Source: Trichostrongylus colubriformis
Lineage: Eukaryota > Nematoda > Chromadorea > Rhabditida > Trichostrongylidae
Reading direction: 5' to 3'
DNA: 64,000 bases
NCBI GenBank assembly: GCA_963978905.1
Contig: OZ022260.1
Location: 8,669,725-8,733,724, forward strand
Shown here: piece by piece, positions 33,901 to 45,423 of the stretch
Numbering within the stretch: the stretch's first letter is position 1
Layout of the letters: each line of letters starts with the position of its first letter
The notes under the pieces: generated by a model
The model's input: the letters and a program-made list of their open reading frames with translations, nothing else
Databases searched by the model: none
What the model was told of the DNA's origin: nothing
Position numbers and translations under genes: made by a program

Positions 33901-36900
33901 ATTCATACTGGGTGGTGTTCTTAAATATTCCGTTCTTCCCGGGTTCCCAGCTCCCTTCGTTCCCAAGAGCCAAAACGTACCCTTACCACTGAAACCCCTC
34001 CGGAGGCGGATTTTAGGCATGAAAATGATACTTCGGATAATAGCAGCCTTGTCCAAGCAGCAGGGGCTCTGTGACTTCCACGAACCGAAGGGCCAATCCT
34101 CAGGAAACTTTCCACAAAAGACCTACCACGGAGCCTGGCTTTACTGTTCTAAGAGCACCTTGATACTGTAGGTACTCCGAAGCCCGACTGCGCCGAATGA
34201 AAGCTCCATATTTTTATAAAGATGAACGTAGGAAGCCACAGCTTGTTCCTGCTTTTAGGGGAACATTTCGGGAATATTTTGCCCTAATACTTTTGTTTTT
34301 TTCGTTTCCCTATGTTTTGTATTAGGTTGATTCATAATAAATCGGACAAATTGACCAATTTTAATCATTGTCGTACAACTTTTTTACGACAACAGGGATT
34401 CACTTGAAATATACTCCATCTTTATCGATGACCTTCTGCCACGGTATAGGCAGATCATGGATGCCCTTGCTCCAGAAGGCCGCAAGCTGGAGCTCGAAGA
34501 AGTTGCCGAGTGCCGCCTTGACCTCGTCGCGAGTTTTGAAGTCTTGGCCGTCCAGGTGGCGTTGTGGGAGAAAAGGTGGAAATCTGAAGGGGCCAGGTCT
34601 GGGGAGTACGGTGGGTATAGAAGTACGGTCCAACTGTACGACAGCAGCTCGGCCTTGGTCGATCTTGCGAAGTGCGGTCTGTGGAAGTAGACACGTTGTC
34701 GTGCTGGAAGTAGACATGTGACCGCCGCCGTAGCGAACTTTGGACATTGGCCTTCAATTCTCGTAATTGACGAACGTAGACGTCGGCGGATACTGTGGTA
34801 CCTTCATTGAGCAGCTCCCAGTACTCTACGCCGTGTACGCTCCACCAACCGCGGTTTTCGTCTTCGATGGAATAGTCGCCTGACGCAAACTTCGAATGCT
34901 ACAACTACAGTGTACTTCTGCCGGGGGCATGCTCCTTGTGAACTTCTATCAGACGTCTACCGATATCCGCGGGTTCCTGGCCAGATAGCGATATAAATAG
35001 TATGACGTTGCGGATGTGGTCTCTGGACCGCTTGAAATCGTGCGGCATTGTGGCGGAATGAATTTACTTTGGAGTGATTATTTTGCGGTACTTTGAAGAG
35101 CTTTTTACTCATTCCAACGGTACCTCGCGCGTCCATTTTCGTTAATTCGTTACTGAGTTATGATCTCTAGAAATCATCACTACCATTTGTCCGATTTATT
35201 ATGAATCAACCTAATATAATTGGCAGATGTGAGCCGTGGGCAAAATTACTTTTTTTGGCACCCCCTGTATATAAATGGTGTTCCACACCCGACGGTAAGC
35301 TTCCTCGACGGACTTTTGCGATAAATTAAAAGAATGAAGGATGAATTTTTGGCGCTAATGAATCCCGTGTGTGGAACGCGTCACGCATTCGAGTTGCATT
35401 CAGATTTGTGCTGCAGGTGGATGCAATTTGGCTCTATACAACGATTCGGGGGAACCGGTTGATAAACACATCCGTGCTTTTATCCTCTCAGACGGGTCTG
35501 GTACCCTTCTCTGACGGGTCTGGTACCAGTTCACCGGCACCGAAGGGATGGAAGGCTCGGTTGGCCTGGCGGGTATTGGTACGGGATATGGTTCTCGGAC
35601 CATGAGGAGGCGCGCAACCTGTCATTACGTCGCCTTCGTCCCTGATTAATACTGATTTATATCTAATTAACATAGCATAAAAATATAACAAGTATAACAA
35701 ATCAAAACTAAAACATAAAAATAGATTATATCGACAGAGATATGTATGGTGTTATCAGTGTGATCAAAATTCTAGGAGCTTCCTCATGCTAACTGCATGG
35801 TAACTCACCCATCGTTATATTGCTACGCATCATTTTATGGCTTTGTGTTTTCCTCATTGATGGAACGAACGCTTTCGATGTTGTAACGAATCTCTGAAAA
35901 GAAATCCTGCATGGATGATAGTGTTTATTGGGAACTAAAATGACTGACCTTATGGACGATCACTGCCACTACCACACACATTAACGCAGCGATTATTACA
36001 CAAATCCATCTGTAGTACGTCAAAAATTCCCTAAAAATGAGCGAATATGGACTAGATGTTGAATTTCTTTCACCGCGTGCGAAACTCGATCCCGCACGCC
36101 TTTTCTTTGGGGCATATATATTATTACATTACACTATCGAGACCTTTGAACCAATTCTCAGTGCTCGATGATATATACACTCATAAAATAAAGGACAAAA
36201 AAAAAACAACAACAGAGCAACGAAATCTAAATATGAATGAAAGTGATGGTAATCACCTAAATCCTGGATATATCGAGTCACCGAAAGAGCACTGGAAGCT
36301 AATCTGCTTTGTTTTCTCCGACTCATGAGTCATAACGAGAATCCAGTTCAGCCCGAACATAGCTATCGAAATGCTGTATGCGACTAAAAAGAGCAGAAAA
36401 TCATTATCAGCCTTGATGAACTTTGATAGTCCTTTCTGCTATAATCTCAGGGGATGATTGGCCAGCCAGTCATAGAGAAATAGTACATAAAGCCTACTTC
36501 AACCACTTGGGTTTTCCCTGCTATCTTTCATACCCTCTGCTGCACAAGCTCAAGAAGTCATTCGGCACGGGATTCACGCAAAAGACTGGAAAAGGGTCAG
36601 AGGAGGACAGATGAGCGGCAGAGACGCAGTTCACATGGTTGCCACCACTCCAGTAAGCCGATATGGTCAGGTTGCTTCTCACCGTTCTAGCAACCCCAAC
36701 GCCCTGATGACTAACCGTGTAGTGTTTGTAAGGATTTATGATATTCACGCCCTTTCAAAGCTTAAGCTCTTGCTCGAAGCCATGAATCCTTATAAACACT
36801 ACACGGTTAGTCATTGGGGCGCTGGGGTTGCTAGAACAGTGAGCAACGGGTGTATGGCAAGTGTTCTGGTCACTAGTGCGGGGTCAGGTAACCCATGTGT

Positions 36901-38172
36901 GGATTTGTCTCACGAGACGATTGATTTACTACTGATTTCGAGGTTTTGACTACGTAATTGGATTACTTATGTCAAAGTGAAGACCAAAGAAGATATACTG
37001 ATTTTTCTAAAGTTGAATATATAATCAAATGGGATATCTGTAATTTGACTAGGTATGTTGTGACATTTGAAATACTGTTTTTAAGTAAAAGTAAATGCAA
37101 TTTTTGGTAAAAGTGGATGCTACTTACTACAACAGTCCATAATACACTGCTTCAGTCTCGTAAAAATGTTAATTTGGTTGTTTCTATAGTGAATTGCCCT
37201 TCACACAACACTGGTGACCTGACCTCCCAAAACACTTGTCGGAACCCTTGCACGCCACCCCTTTCGAAGCACCACGATCCTGAGCGGGGAATGACGCGAT
37301 TGGTCAATCGAAAATCAAAGTAGTCGAGGGCGCATGCCTCGATTTACCAAGAAATAAATTTGTTTGTAGTTATGTTATTTTTTTCATGCTGCACCGCCAC
37401 TTTGAAGGAAAATAAACCACCCAGAAACCACAGAACGATTTGTGCCCTCCTTATACTCAGCATTTTCTACTTATCAGCGTGAATTTTATAGGCGGTAATA
37501 CCGACTCACTTGTTAGAACAGTAATCGGGTATCGATTAGTAGTTTTAAAATACCAAATTGGAAATACGGTAGCTATAAAGCGATCGAGTGCTACTACAGT
37601 GTTCATTTGTCCAATTAATGAACAACCTAAGAACAAAGCAACGGTAGACCATTGAGTCAAGCATTCCACTCGAGGAACCATCGCTTGCGAATTAACTGAA
37701 ATACGAGTATTTTTTGGTATTCACGTGTATGGTGCAATACTTGATGTTACTCACTGTTTGCCGCATTTTCAAGACGCCTTGTCATGCCTAACAGAAAACC
37801 GAGTGCATATACCAAATCGCCAAAAGCCATTCCAGCGATAATCATAAACTCATGTCGTCCACGATTGCTTTTTCGTAGAAGAATTGTCAACACCAATGGA
37901 ATATTGACGACAATTATGAGAAAACCTACAAAATTTTGTTATTTTTTCGAATTCATTAACTATATTTTCTTGAATCCAATGGTTGTGTTGATGAACACTT
38001 CTCGTTCCCGGTGAGTCCATTAATCTTCTGCTCAGAACAAATTCTGTTCATACTATCGTGATAATCGATTTTCTGAGTTGCTCTTATGAAACCCTTTCCT
38101 TTTTCCTTTTTTTTCCAAGAAATTACATCATTTGTAATAGTTTTTGTACTCACCAACAGCTTTAAACATCAT
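30947..38172 (-). CDS. Serpentine receptor (GPCR) paralogue 3, complete
   Basis: A complete seven-transmembrane receptor on the - strand; ligand unknown. Exons 5' to 3': 38154-38172, 37755-37925, 37510-37695, 36257-36383, 35949-36030, 35809-35893, 32818-32936, 30947-31030. They total 873 nt, or 290 residues plus stop, all with GT..AG introns and matching phases. The start is ATGATG at 38172; the first exon supplies only MMFKAV plus a split glycine, so the extracellular N-terminus is almost absent. TM1 is [17 protein letters not shown]; then [27 protein letters not shown] and RHQELRGIF follow. Exon lengths equal those of paralogues 1 and 2 except for +6 nt in exon 3 and -6 nt in the last. It is more diverged from the other two than they are from each other. 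Introns 6 and 7 hold transposons. Confidence 0.93.
31175..32362 (+). mobile_element. pogo/Tigger-like DNA transposon, truncated
   Basis: Termini of about 27 nt, AGTCCACCCTCAAGCG and its inverse, enclose 1.19 kb. The + strand frame at about 31810-32104 reads [31 protein letters not shown] and [16 protein letters not shown]. This fits the N-terminal DNA-binding helix-turn-helix plus CENP-B-type domain of pogo/Tigger transposases. The DDE catalytic part is missing. A G tract of 18 nt lies at 31361-31378. It is inserted in the last intron of GPCR paralogue 3. Confidence 0.7.
33629..35267. mobile_element. TIR element with TA target site (host of mariner)
   Basis: The ends read CAGGGGGTGCCAAAAAAA and its inverse and are flanked by TA. 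After removing the inserted mariner (34322-35214) about 750 nt remain. On the - strand (33592-34056) a frame encodes a basic protein with [20 protein letters not shown], which is conserved with the second copy at 43981-44598 but matches no domain I know. The whole unit lies in intron 6 of GPCR paralogue 3. Confidence 0.75.
34322..35214 (-). mobile_element. Mariner nested in the TIR element
   Basis: Perfect-looking termini TTAGGTTGATTCATAATAAA, mirrored at the right and flanked by TA. - strand transposase pieces lie at 34400-34757: a QHDNV motif, then a degraded [16 protein letters not shown] block, then the C-terminal [20 protein letters not shown]. The central frame is broken. Its length of 893 nt is shorter than an intact mariner (about 1.3 kb), so the N-terminal coding part is deleted. 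Confidence 0.8.
36678..36845. repeat. Hairpin repeat
   Basis: Inverted arms of about 63 nt (GTTCTAGCAACCCCAACGCC on the left, GGGGCGCTGGGGTTGCTAGA on the right) are separated by about 40 nt. The region upstream of it (36600-36680) has no further recognised structure. It lies in an intron of GPCR paralogue 3. Confidence 0.6.
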
Positions 38173-38523
38173 CAAATCATCGATACAGGGACGCGATGAG
38201 CCTGTTTTTCCTCATGGAGTTCGCCCCCTAACAAGCCACGTCCATCAATCTGTGCAGTGACATGAAAGATGAAAAGATGAAGTTTCTGGCAATGATCAAT
38301 CCCTTAGTGAGATGCGCCACGCATTCTACTTCCATCAGAATCGTGGTGATGTCAGATGATTGCGGTCAGCTAATGTACCAGTCAGTGCCTCCACCCTTCC
38401 AGACCACTATGGTACAAATTTACTTATCGCGTAGGGGAAGAATTGCTTGGCTTCGATGGACATTTATGCGGGATTTGATCCCGTATCGTGAAAGTGAGAG
38501 TGCATGTCATTTGTCACCACCGC

Positions 38524-38783
38524 GTGTGTGCACTTACGACAAATTTTCGCGGGGCTACGCGCGACGAGCGCCTCGGCGGGTGCGAGTACCATTAGCAAGG
38601 CACGGCAGCGTTTGAGCGAGGCAGTGTGGCATGGGTGGAGGAGGCAGGGTGGCATGGGTGGAAGTCCAGAGGTGACGCAGCCACGCTTTGCCGGGCTCCC
38701 AAGGGCAATCGATTTGGCAAGTCGTACTGATGGCGCCGCGAGTGCGACGCCGAGAAGCGGTATTTTGGCGTAAGTACACACAC
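38524..38783. repeat. MITE family F copy
   Basis: The ends GTGTGCACTTACGACAAATT and, inverted, TTTTGGCGTAAGTACACAC match the MITE nested at 23061-23304. The interior is shared and GC-rich (GGCAGTGTGGCATGGGTGGA). Confidence 0.65.
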
Positions 38784-39804
38784 CCAGCCACCACTCCCGT
38801 CCGTGCAAAGAAAGACGGTGATCTACATAGGTAATGAAGAATTGGCAGGGATATGGCATTGATCACGAGTATTTATCAATGTCAATCGAAGCGGCTAATC
38901 ACAATCAGTTGGTGCTCACTCAAACGAGAAATCTATTTTTTAAAGGCAGTGAAAAGAGTGATGTGGGTAATGAAAGCTCTTGATGTGTATCAGCCAAACA
39001 AAACCCTACAGGTCTGAGAAGTCTATATATGGTAAGTGTCGGATGAGAAGGGCTCCCTTGAGCTCTGGAGAAGACGCCTTTTTCAACGGTTGCCGACATT
39101 TCTATCCCAGCATGCCCCTTATAAGAAACGAGGGCGGAAAGAGAGTCCTATATTCCGGGTTTCGATCGTTGCTTCAGTTTTTTTCTTCACATTCATACTA
39201 CTGAGCACTTCTACTTTCATTTTCAGTAATCTTTTCACATTCTTCTCGAATCACTCTATCACTTCAGCCTTTAAGACGATAAAATAAATTTAACACTGGA
39301 TGACCACACACCACCCATTCAAAAGCATTTGAATTCTACTTCGCTTGTGAATGGAAAGGGAAAACACGGGAAGGAAGAAAGCTAAGCGGCAGTAGACGAT
39401 TTTCTTACAGTTGTAATATTATACTACCTACGGGGTAGATAGATTCTCTTGAACAATTATTTTCAACCGATTCACCCCTCAATTCCCATAATCTGAAACA
39501 TGCTGGAAAAACAAATGAGAAATACTCACTTTCGCAAGAGTAGATAATAAGATTTGTTACACCCGACATGACGACAACCACGAAACCGTAACAGACTTGT
39601 TTACTTTCAGATTTCCGCACGAAAATGAATTACGATCGTATTTCCTGATTACCAAACACAAAAATTACATTAAATATGCAATGGGTTGTATGAAGAGTTT
39701 ATAACAGATGAGAGCAACAACGTAAAATTATGAGCTGTATGCGGAAATAACTTCGTTCAGAGAAAAATCTAGACAAAAAAACTTGAAATAAAAACTGTGT
39801 TTAA

Positions 39805-40065
39805 GCACAGTTGCGACTCCAAAATATTTATTCAAAAGACTCAAAAGACCTCTCAAAAGTCTCGAAAGTCGAAAATACCTTTGCAATATTTCGGCGTTTA
39901 ACGCCTTCTTCAGGTCTGAAACTGTGGTGGTTAGCTAATTATATACGATATAATATATAATAAGACGCGGAAATATTGCAAAGATATTTTCAAGCCTTTC
40001 GAGAATTTTGAGGGGTCTTTTGAGTCTTTTGAGTAAATATTTTCGAGTCGCAACTGTGCTTCAAC
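39805..40065. repeat. Palindrome with hammerhead-like core
   Basis: Arms of about 100 nt, with internal short repeats of CTCAAAAG and AGTCTTTTGAG, mirror each other around 39935. The left arm carries an intact hammerhead-like block on the - strand; the right arm keeps only GGAAATATTGCAAAG. It is a separate subfamily from the 4.7/16.6/28.3-kb repeats because the boundary sequences differ. Confidence 0.5.
39890..39913 (-). ncRNA. Hammerhead ribozyme-like core
   Basis: The - strand reads CTGAAGA, then AGGCG-TTAAA-CGCC with four clean helix II pairs, then GAAA, followed by TATTGCAAAGGTA, which can form a short hairpin as helix III. All invariant boxes are present. This is the best helix II in the window. 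Confidence 0.45.
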
Positions 40066-40384
40066 ATTCAGATAACCATGAGACTCCGGAACAGCTCAAT
40101 ATTAAAAACTGTGTGTTGTGAAGGACGAACCAGTTGCATGGATGTGCGCCATTCGATTTTGAGCAGAACTCAAAGAAGCCTTTGAAAGTATGTATGGGAC
40201 AAGTGTAAGAAACTCATGATTTTTCTTCCAGGTAAGTCTTGCAGCTATAATTACAGTCAACGGACAGCGCAGGTCATCTGCCGAACCCCTAGCTGCACGC
40301 TCAACAATACCCTCGAGAGCCAAAATTCTAATACTTGAAGTAAGAAAAATTTTATTTTTTGAATTCCATACGTATTCTGCGCAG

Positions 40385-40560
40385 AGGAACCGGAAGGGGT
40401 CCAAAGAAAGAGGAAGATACAAAGACATAATCATTTTGTTACGAACATTGAAGATTAGAAGCGATAATCGGTGGAGAAACCCGCATTCAAAAGAGCGACA
40501 GTGTGGTGAGTATTCGCATCACTTCGAACTGTACACAATGACTTTCCGAGTTGTCCGTTG
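40385..40560. repeat. Dispersed repeat R, copy 1
   Basis: Matches 57649-57830 over about 170 nt. Shared blocks include GGAACCGGAAG, GAGGAAGAT, GGTTAGAAGCGATAAT-type and TTCCGAGTTGTCCG. Terminal structure is not clear, so the class is unknown. Confidence 0.55.
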
Positions 40561-43500
40561 TAGAGATGTCATTTGTTGTCTCGTAGAGTGTATTTTATTC
40601 ATTTGTGATGATGTGAAATAAGTGGAGCAACAAACAAGTGAAGCAATTAAAGGATAAGCGAAAGCGTGAGAAAAAAGTGTGATTACAATTGAATTCTAAT
40701 GAATTCTCATTCAACGTCTTGACAAGGGGCCATGCGTGCATTGCGGCACCTAAAATTGCCCCCCTCACGGTGTCCTTAAGTACAGATCTGACAATAACTA
40801 GTGGAATCAGGCCGATATACGAGTCAGCGTTTTTGTTACTCTACACGAGTCTGATATCAACTCGCCCATCTTTGGTAAGGAGATTTGGTTGAGCTGTCCG
40901 AGTATCGGTCCGGGGTTTGATTCCCTGAACCATACTAATGCTAGTGACACCACCTGGCACTGAATCATCTAGTTCTTTGTAAACTCAGCAAGTTTCAGGG
41001 AGAGCTTCCCAAGACCTGGAGTGTGCTTCAATTAATAGGCTCTTCTTACTTGTATGACTTTTCCAAACTAAAGGAATGATGTGGAGATGGAGATGACGGA
41101 GATGTGTGCTATTAGGACCGAATATTCGTGCAACCGCGTTTGGCGCGCGACGCGATCTTGCGAAACAGTGGCACGGTACGGGTTGGGTACTAAAGCAACT
41201 ACGTAAAGAAAGATAGACAAGGCATCGTCATCGCTTTGGGACCCATCCAATGTGCATAGCACGCCCGTTGCGTCTCACACTGGATGCCGTAACGAATTTT
41301 CTGCCCTAATGGCACACACTTGAAAAAACGGTAATTCACGTTTAAGAGAATACTAGTCAAGAGCTATCTTCACTCAAAATTCTAGTGGCAACTTAATACT
41401 GGTTGCTCTGTGCGCAAAATGGGGGGAGGGGTCGATATAAAGGCACTGGTCCCATCTTCTGAAAACGCGATCCAATTGCGAGTGACGAAAAGTTTCACTA
41501 GCGTGGATGGATAGGAGTTCCTTGTCTCAGAGTAGAGTGGCTTCTAACTTCATTTCCAGTACCGCGCCGCTAGGTGACCCTCGATTCCTGGTATGCTTTA
41601 GTGATGTGTTAGTTGCAATGCAATTGTTTGTATGTGAAATATTTCAAGATCCGGAGAAGGCATTGATTCCGAAAGCTTGTCAATAAATTAATATAAGAAG
41701 TTCAGAGCTTCAGAATCATTCAACCAAATAATATCGGATGAAGCTTAGAGATAGCAGCATTTTACAAAATATAAAGCTATCAAACCCAACACTGTCAATT
41801 ACGATGGTTCCTCAGAACATGGCTCATAACAGAGATTAGCCTTTCATTAGCATTTGCCTCTGGAATAGAGAGGAGTTGAGGGCACGAAAGTGGCTCTCGT
41901 TGAATCAAGAGCATAACGACTATATTGGAAACTCTTGCCATAATATCATAACAAACATATCGCCTGACGAACGTGGGTAAATGCTACGTAACAGTTTTTG
42001 ATTATCTCTAGACAACATGTACAGTATGATTAATTATTACTGATTTATGGTGTACGTTTACATGTTTTGCACGGTTCTACTCATTACATTATACGTCTGG
42101 GTGCTGAAATCTCCTGCAGAAGATACCCCTTATATAATTAATGTGTTGCTTCATAAAGCTACTTCCGCTAACCCTCCGCGTACATATCCTCGGTAACTGC
42201 CGACTCCACTGATTTTGGCTGACTTGCTCTGAAGTCGGCCCATGTGTAAGCACTGGGTTATTTCATAAGTCATGTCGTTTTTTCGAATGAAAATTTTTCC
42301 GATAAATTTACAATTTTGTGCGGCCCTTCATACATCGTTCGAGAGCGATTCTTCTGCTCTACGAAGTTGTATGTCCAAATTTTGGGTATATTAGAACGGA
42401 ACCGATTTTCAGGCAGACGAAGGGGTGGGTCCAGTTAACAAAAGTTGACCAAACCGGCAACAAATTGAAACACTATATTTTACTATAGGAAAATCAGTCA
42501 AATATGCGTCCCGTACTTAGCTTCAACTTCCTCCACCAATACCAATCACTGGTTGATCGAGAGCTCGCGTCCTTCTGTTACCAAATTCCTTTTTCAGGAA
42601 ACCTAAACATTTATCCGAAGTTCCTTGTTCAGCACTGCTCTGTCACCATTCGAAAGGATTTTTCTTGCTCTATCGGAATTATGTTTCCATTTGTTTCAGC
42701 TGCCATTCGTATTGAATTTCGGAACTGTGCCCAGTTGACATCACAAATAATTTTTTACACAGATATTCGAGGAATCCGGTCAATAATGTTCCTCCATTTC
42801 TACTCATTAGCTCTACATGACGTTCCACTTTCAGTGATTGGTTGAGAAAATTTTCTTGCCTTGACTTGGAGAATTTGTTAAAAATATTCAAGTTAAGGCG
42901 GAAAAACCGGAAAAATAGCGAGGCAACTTCTCAAGCAAACGATCGGTGGATCGGTGAAACTCATAGGAGAGGTCGTAGCTAAGTATGAGACACATGGTTT
43001 GACGATTTTCGGAGTGGAAGATAGTGTTCAAATTGATCGCCGGTTTGATCAATTTTTTCAACGAAACCAACCACTTCTGCAGCTTGAGGCCTAGTTCACT
43101 ATGATGGACAAAAACTAAGCATCTCCTCTTGTGAAGGAGAAAAGCCTCTCTCTAACGATGTTTAAAAACCACATAAACTTGGAAATTTAGGAGAAAATTT
43201 CGTTTGAAAAAAAAGTGACTTCACATACATACATAGAACGGAATGAGCCAGTACACAAAATAAGCAAAATGGAAAGATAAATCAGAAAAACTGATTTTCG
43301 GAAGTCTCATAAATCACAGATCACTGATACCATAAAAGTCTACGCCGAGGTAAAAACAAGCTGAAAAATATTTTGACAGAAGCTTTTGGTCCACGAAGTG
43401 TTTCTACAGACGGCTAGAGTGCCATTTTTCACCTTACAATTGGTTTGCATTTGTATAAATTATACAACCAGAGTTTAAAACCTTAGGGAAAACAGAGTCG

Positions 43501-43569
43501 AACTAGCCCGCGTTAAGTGAACGCTTTCATCACCTTCCATCAATATACTTCGACCACCTTTTGCCAGTT

Positions 43570-43680
43570 ACCAAATCTCCTGACAGACAGACAGACCAAC
43601 AGAGAAAAAGACAAACAGACAGACGAACAGACACATGTATGCACAGGTAGACAGACTGTCAACCAGTCAGCAGACACACA
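43570..43680. repeat. CAGA-type microsatellite
   Basis: An imperfect run of CAGA and ACAGACAG units, clearest at 43580-43640. The open frames across it on both strands are artefacts of the tetranucleotide period. Confidence 0.8.
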
Positions 43681-43980
43681 GCCAAGGCTAAAATGCGATT
43701 TTTCAGTATTTTCTCTTACTCGCCTATCAAAAAACGCATATTCAACATTCAATTAACATAACATTCGACTATTCAATAGCTTTCGTATATTCGATAAAGA
43801 TTTTTTAGCTCTGCAAAACTTGTTTTTGATTGTTTAATTGTTTCTTTTTGTATTGAGTTTTAGAAGTGGGGAAGTTTGGGCGTAAAAATCTACGACACAA
43901 TGAGATCAAGAAAAGCTAGCATGCTTACCGATAATCATATGAATATTACTCATATTGCATCACTGATCAATTATCATGTA

Positions 43981-44598
43981 CAGGGGGTGCTAAAAAAGTA
44001 ATTTTGTTCGCGGCTCACTTCCACTAATATAAACAGAAGGTAATGAAAGAGATGAAAGTATTAGGGAAATATTCTGGAATGTTCCTCTCAAAGCTGGCTC
44101 ACTACGGACCATAGAGCACCTACGGTAATAAGATCCGCTCAAAGCAGCAGAGTCAGCTTCCGTGTGAGGTCTCTCGTGAGAAGCCTCCTGAGGACTGACC
44201 CTTCATAGAAGTCACAGAGCTCTCGCTGCTTGGATAGCGCTGCTATTATCCGAAGTGTCATTTTTAATGCCTAAAACCCGCCTCCTGAAGGGTTTCAGAG
44301 GTAATGGCACGTTCTCGTTCTGAAAGGAAGGGCGAGAACCCAGAGAAGACGGATCGCTCAAGGACACCATTTAATATGAATCCCCTCAGGAACCCAGAAT
44401 GAACGGACCTCAGCAAGGTTGTCAACGAGGGTGACGAAATCTCGGATTTTGCCAAGTTGAGGTGCCACATCATGTTCAGCTGTTTGATGGAATCTCGATT
44501 TCCAGCAAAAAAAGGCAGGTGCTGAAAGCATAGGTCATGGCTAGCACCCCACTCTAAGCCCGTAGCAATGCTGAGGTACGAAAGAAAAGAGGAAAGTA
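43981..44598. mobile_element. Second copy of the TIR element, truncated
   Basis: It starts with TA then CAGGGGGTGCTAAAAAAG and matches 33629-35267 in inverted orientation, including the block around 44270-44460 (encoding [20 protein letters not shown] sequence in the other orientation). The far end is not found; homology stops close to the mariner at 44599. Confidence 0.65.
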
Positions 44599-45423
44599 TT
44601 AGGTTGGAACATAATTTCTGTTACACTTTATTTTTCTTGGGGAAAAGTGCGGAAGCTTCTGGAATATTTGGTAATGGGGGATATACTACTGAATAGGACT
44701 ACTGATTGATACATTCATATTTTCCAAGGCTTCAACCAGCAGTGAATCTACGACAATTCCGCGAGAGTGGCAAAATTTACGAACACCGCCCCGGTTCCTT
44801 AGCATGCAAGGCTACCAACCGAATCAACCAGTCGAGGGGCTCAGGTACTGTATCTCATATGGCGGCAACCCGATGGCTCGATCGACTCGTATTGAAGCAG
44901 AAAAAAATTTCAAAAACAGAAAATTTTTTAATTTTTAAAAAAAGGGAACTGTTACCATCCAACACGACAGTCATTGCCGATCTCTACTGCAGGCTATTGG
45001 ACACTGTAGTCGCGAAACATACAGGAAAAATGGACCGAGACTTTTTCCTCCACGCCAACGCTCTCCCAAAGTGGCAAAGGTAACGTCTCAAAAGATCCAG
45101 GACCTTGGTTGAACGAAGCTCCCTCACCCACCGTAATCTTCGAACATGGCCCCAACTGACTACCACCTATTCGACCTCTGACCTACTTCCTCGGCGGACC
45201 AAAGAGTTCAAAGATGACGATGATCTCAAAATCGACCTCCAAACTTTCTTCGACCAGAAATCCACAGACTTCTATGAGCAAGGCATCTATTATATCCTTA
45301 TTCGCTGGCAATATATTGTTAATCAAATGCTGCATATTTTGTTGACTGAAGTTAAACACAAATAAAGAAAAACAAATTTGAATTTTTTTGTCATTGTGTG
45401 ACAGAAATTACGGTCCAACCTAA
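44599..45423 (+). mobile_element. Decayed mariner
   Basis: Ends TTAGGTTGGAACATAATTTC and the inverse, flanked by TA. + strand pieces are NLRQFRESGKIYEHRPGS (44745-44800), a MDRDFFLHANALPKWQR block (45030-45080) and IRWQYIVNQ (45300-45330). The central part is deleted and several frameshifts are present. It is the same subfamily as 22923-24065. Confidence 0.75.

Larger units (their letters stand above)
38173..43980. other. Intergenic region, no gene recognised
   Basis: The region upstream of GPCR paralogue 3. It contains a MITE (38524-38783), a palindrome with a hammerhead-like core (39805-40065), a dispersed repeat (40385-40560) and a microsatellite (43570-43680). One - strand segment at about 39532-39615 encodes a hydrophobic stretch (VCYGFVVVVMSGVTNLIIY) ending at a GTGAGT donor; it could be an isolated exon of a lost receptor, but no partner exon was found. 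No other coding signal is seen. Confidence 0.35.

Noticed and set aside
40890..40950. Possible tRNA (CGGGGTTTGATTCCC resembles a T arm)
   Set aside because: No matching acceptor or D arm could be formed around it.
42504..42891. Overlapping open frames on both strands of 70-113 codons
   Set aside because: No domain, no splice signals and no conservation with any other part of the window.
43517..43756. Open frames on both strands rich in DRQT or CLSV repeats
   Set aside because: Caused by the CAGA microsatellite.
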